DNA from: Photobacterium indicum
GTDB taxonomy: Bacteria; Pseudomonadota; Gammaproteobacteria; Enterobacterales; Vibrionaceae
Assembly: GCF_003026215.1 (NCBI RefSeq)
Contig: NZ_PYOC01000017.1
Span: 1-64,000, forward strand
DNA: 64,000 bases
Direction of reading: 5' to 3'
In this document: positions 63,647-64,000 of the stretch, in pieces
How the letters are laid out: each line of letters opens with the position of its first letter
Numbering within the stretch: position 1 is the stretch's first letter
The notes under the pieces: model-generated
Database searches by the model: none
Told to the model about the DNA's origin: nothing
The model's input: the letters and a program-made list of their open reading frames with translations, nothing else
Made by a program: the position numbers and the translations under genes

Positions 63647-64000
63647 ATGGAAAACGCTCGTCCTGTTCACCGTGCGCTTATTAGCGTGTCAGACAAAACT
63701 GGTATTGTTGAATTCGCTCAAGCACTTGCTAACCGTGGCGTAGAGATTCTTTCTACTGGCGGTACTGCTCGTCTACTTGCAGAGAAAAATATCAAAGTAA
63801 CTGAAGTTTCTGAATATACTGGCTTCCCAGAAATGATGGATGGCCGTGTAAAAACACTGCATCCGAAAGTACACGGTGGTGTACTTGGTCGTCGTGGTCA
63901 AGATGATGCAGTCATGGCAGAACATGGTATTGCACCAATCGATATGGTTGTTGTTAACTTATACCCATTCGCTGAAACAGTCGCGAAAGAAGGTTGTACC
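63647..64000 (+). CDS. purH: Bifunctional AICAR transformylase/IMP cyclohydrolase, N-terminal part
   Basis: The gene is cut by the window edge, with 118 residues visible. PurH catalyses the last two steps of IMP synthesis. The visible part is the IMP cyclohydrolase domain (RALISVSDKTGIVEFAQAL, ILSTGGTARLL, GFPEMMDGRVKTLHPKVHGGVLGRR). The ATG at 63647 aligns with the family start. An in-frame ATG three codons upstream (63638) is also possible, with GAGAG lying before both. A PurR box and a leader hairpin precede it. Confidence 0.97.
   Translation, partial: MENARPVHRALISVSDKTGIVEFAQALANRGVEILSTGGTARLLAEKNIKVTEVSEYTGFPEMMDGRVKTLHPKVHGGVLGRRGQDDAVMAEHGIAPIDMVVVNLYPFAETVAKEGCT

Overview
The window is a piece of a gammaproteobacterial chromosome of Vibrionaceae type, most likely Photobacterium. 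That assignment is an inference from recalled protein similarity and gene order: the orn-rsgA-psd, epmA/frdABCD, efp/epmB, groESL, fxsA/aspA/dcuA/dsbD, aroQ-accB-accC-yhdT-panF-prmA-dusB-fis and zntR/purH neighbourhoods, plus a Vibrio-type CrbS/CrbR acetate-switch cluster. Nearly all of it is ordinary core chromosome with dense genes and clear intrinsic terminators. I see no prophage, CRISPR array, integron or intact insertion sequence.

Layout. 1-445: a minus-strand tRNA operon of alternating initiator-Met and Gly genes with its promoter. 0.5-7.0 kb: orn, rsgA, psd, a DASS-family anion transporter and a dCache chemoreceptor. 7.2-13.3 kb: periplasmic alpha carbonic anhydrase, then epmA divergent from the fumarate reductase operon. 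13.4-19.9 kb: an SPFH membrane protein, the divergent efp/epmB pair, then a GC-richer two-gene module of a chemoreceptor and the periplasmic broad-spectrum racemase bsrV. A decayed copy of part of epmB lies just downstream of that module. 20-26.5 kb: rimK, a 1.1-kb stretch without a convincing gene, groESL, a MATE exporter and fxsA. 27-33.4 kb: aspA-dcuA, a LysR regulator and dsbD. 33.4-48.4 kb: a degenerate GGDEF protein, the CrbR response regulator, a MarC-family protein, a two-subunit Na+/solute symporter (DUF4212 plus large subunit), the CrbS sensor kinase, an MFS transporter, a DUF294 nucleotidyltransferase, a DEDDh exonuclease and acs. 48.9-55.7 kb: aroQ, accBC, yhdT-panF, prmA, dusB-fis. 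55.7-62.2 kb: a small conserved-looking protein, an AraC regulator, a DMT exporter, malY-malX and malI. 62.3-64 kb: ppnP, a small lipoprotein, zntR and the start of purH.

How the genes work together. Three anaerobic C4-dicarboxylate functions occur here: aspartase (AspA), the DcuA antiporter and fumarate reductase. CRP- or FNR-like sites precede frdA and aspA. All three recognised genes of EF-P beta-lysylation (efp, epmA, epmB) lie within 8.2 kb. The 34.7-48.4 kb block looks like a complete acetate-scavenging unit: sensor, regulator, transporter and acetyl-CoA synthetase.

The items most worth a second look are: the MCP-bsrV D-amino-acid module and the epmB relic beside it; a GGDEF protein that has lost the active-site signature but keeps an exact RxxD I-site; a MalI-type operator far from malI, in the araC/DMT intergenic region; and a long-stem leader hairpin with a tiny open reading frame and a PurR-like box ahead of purH.
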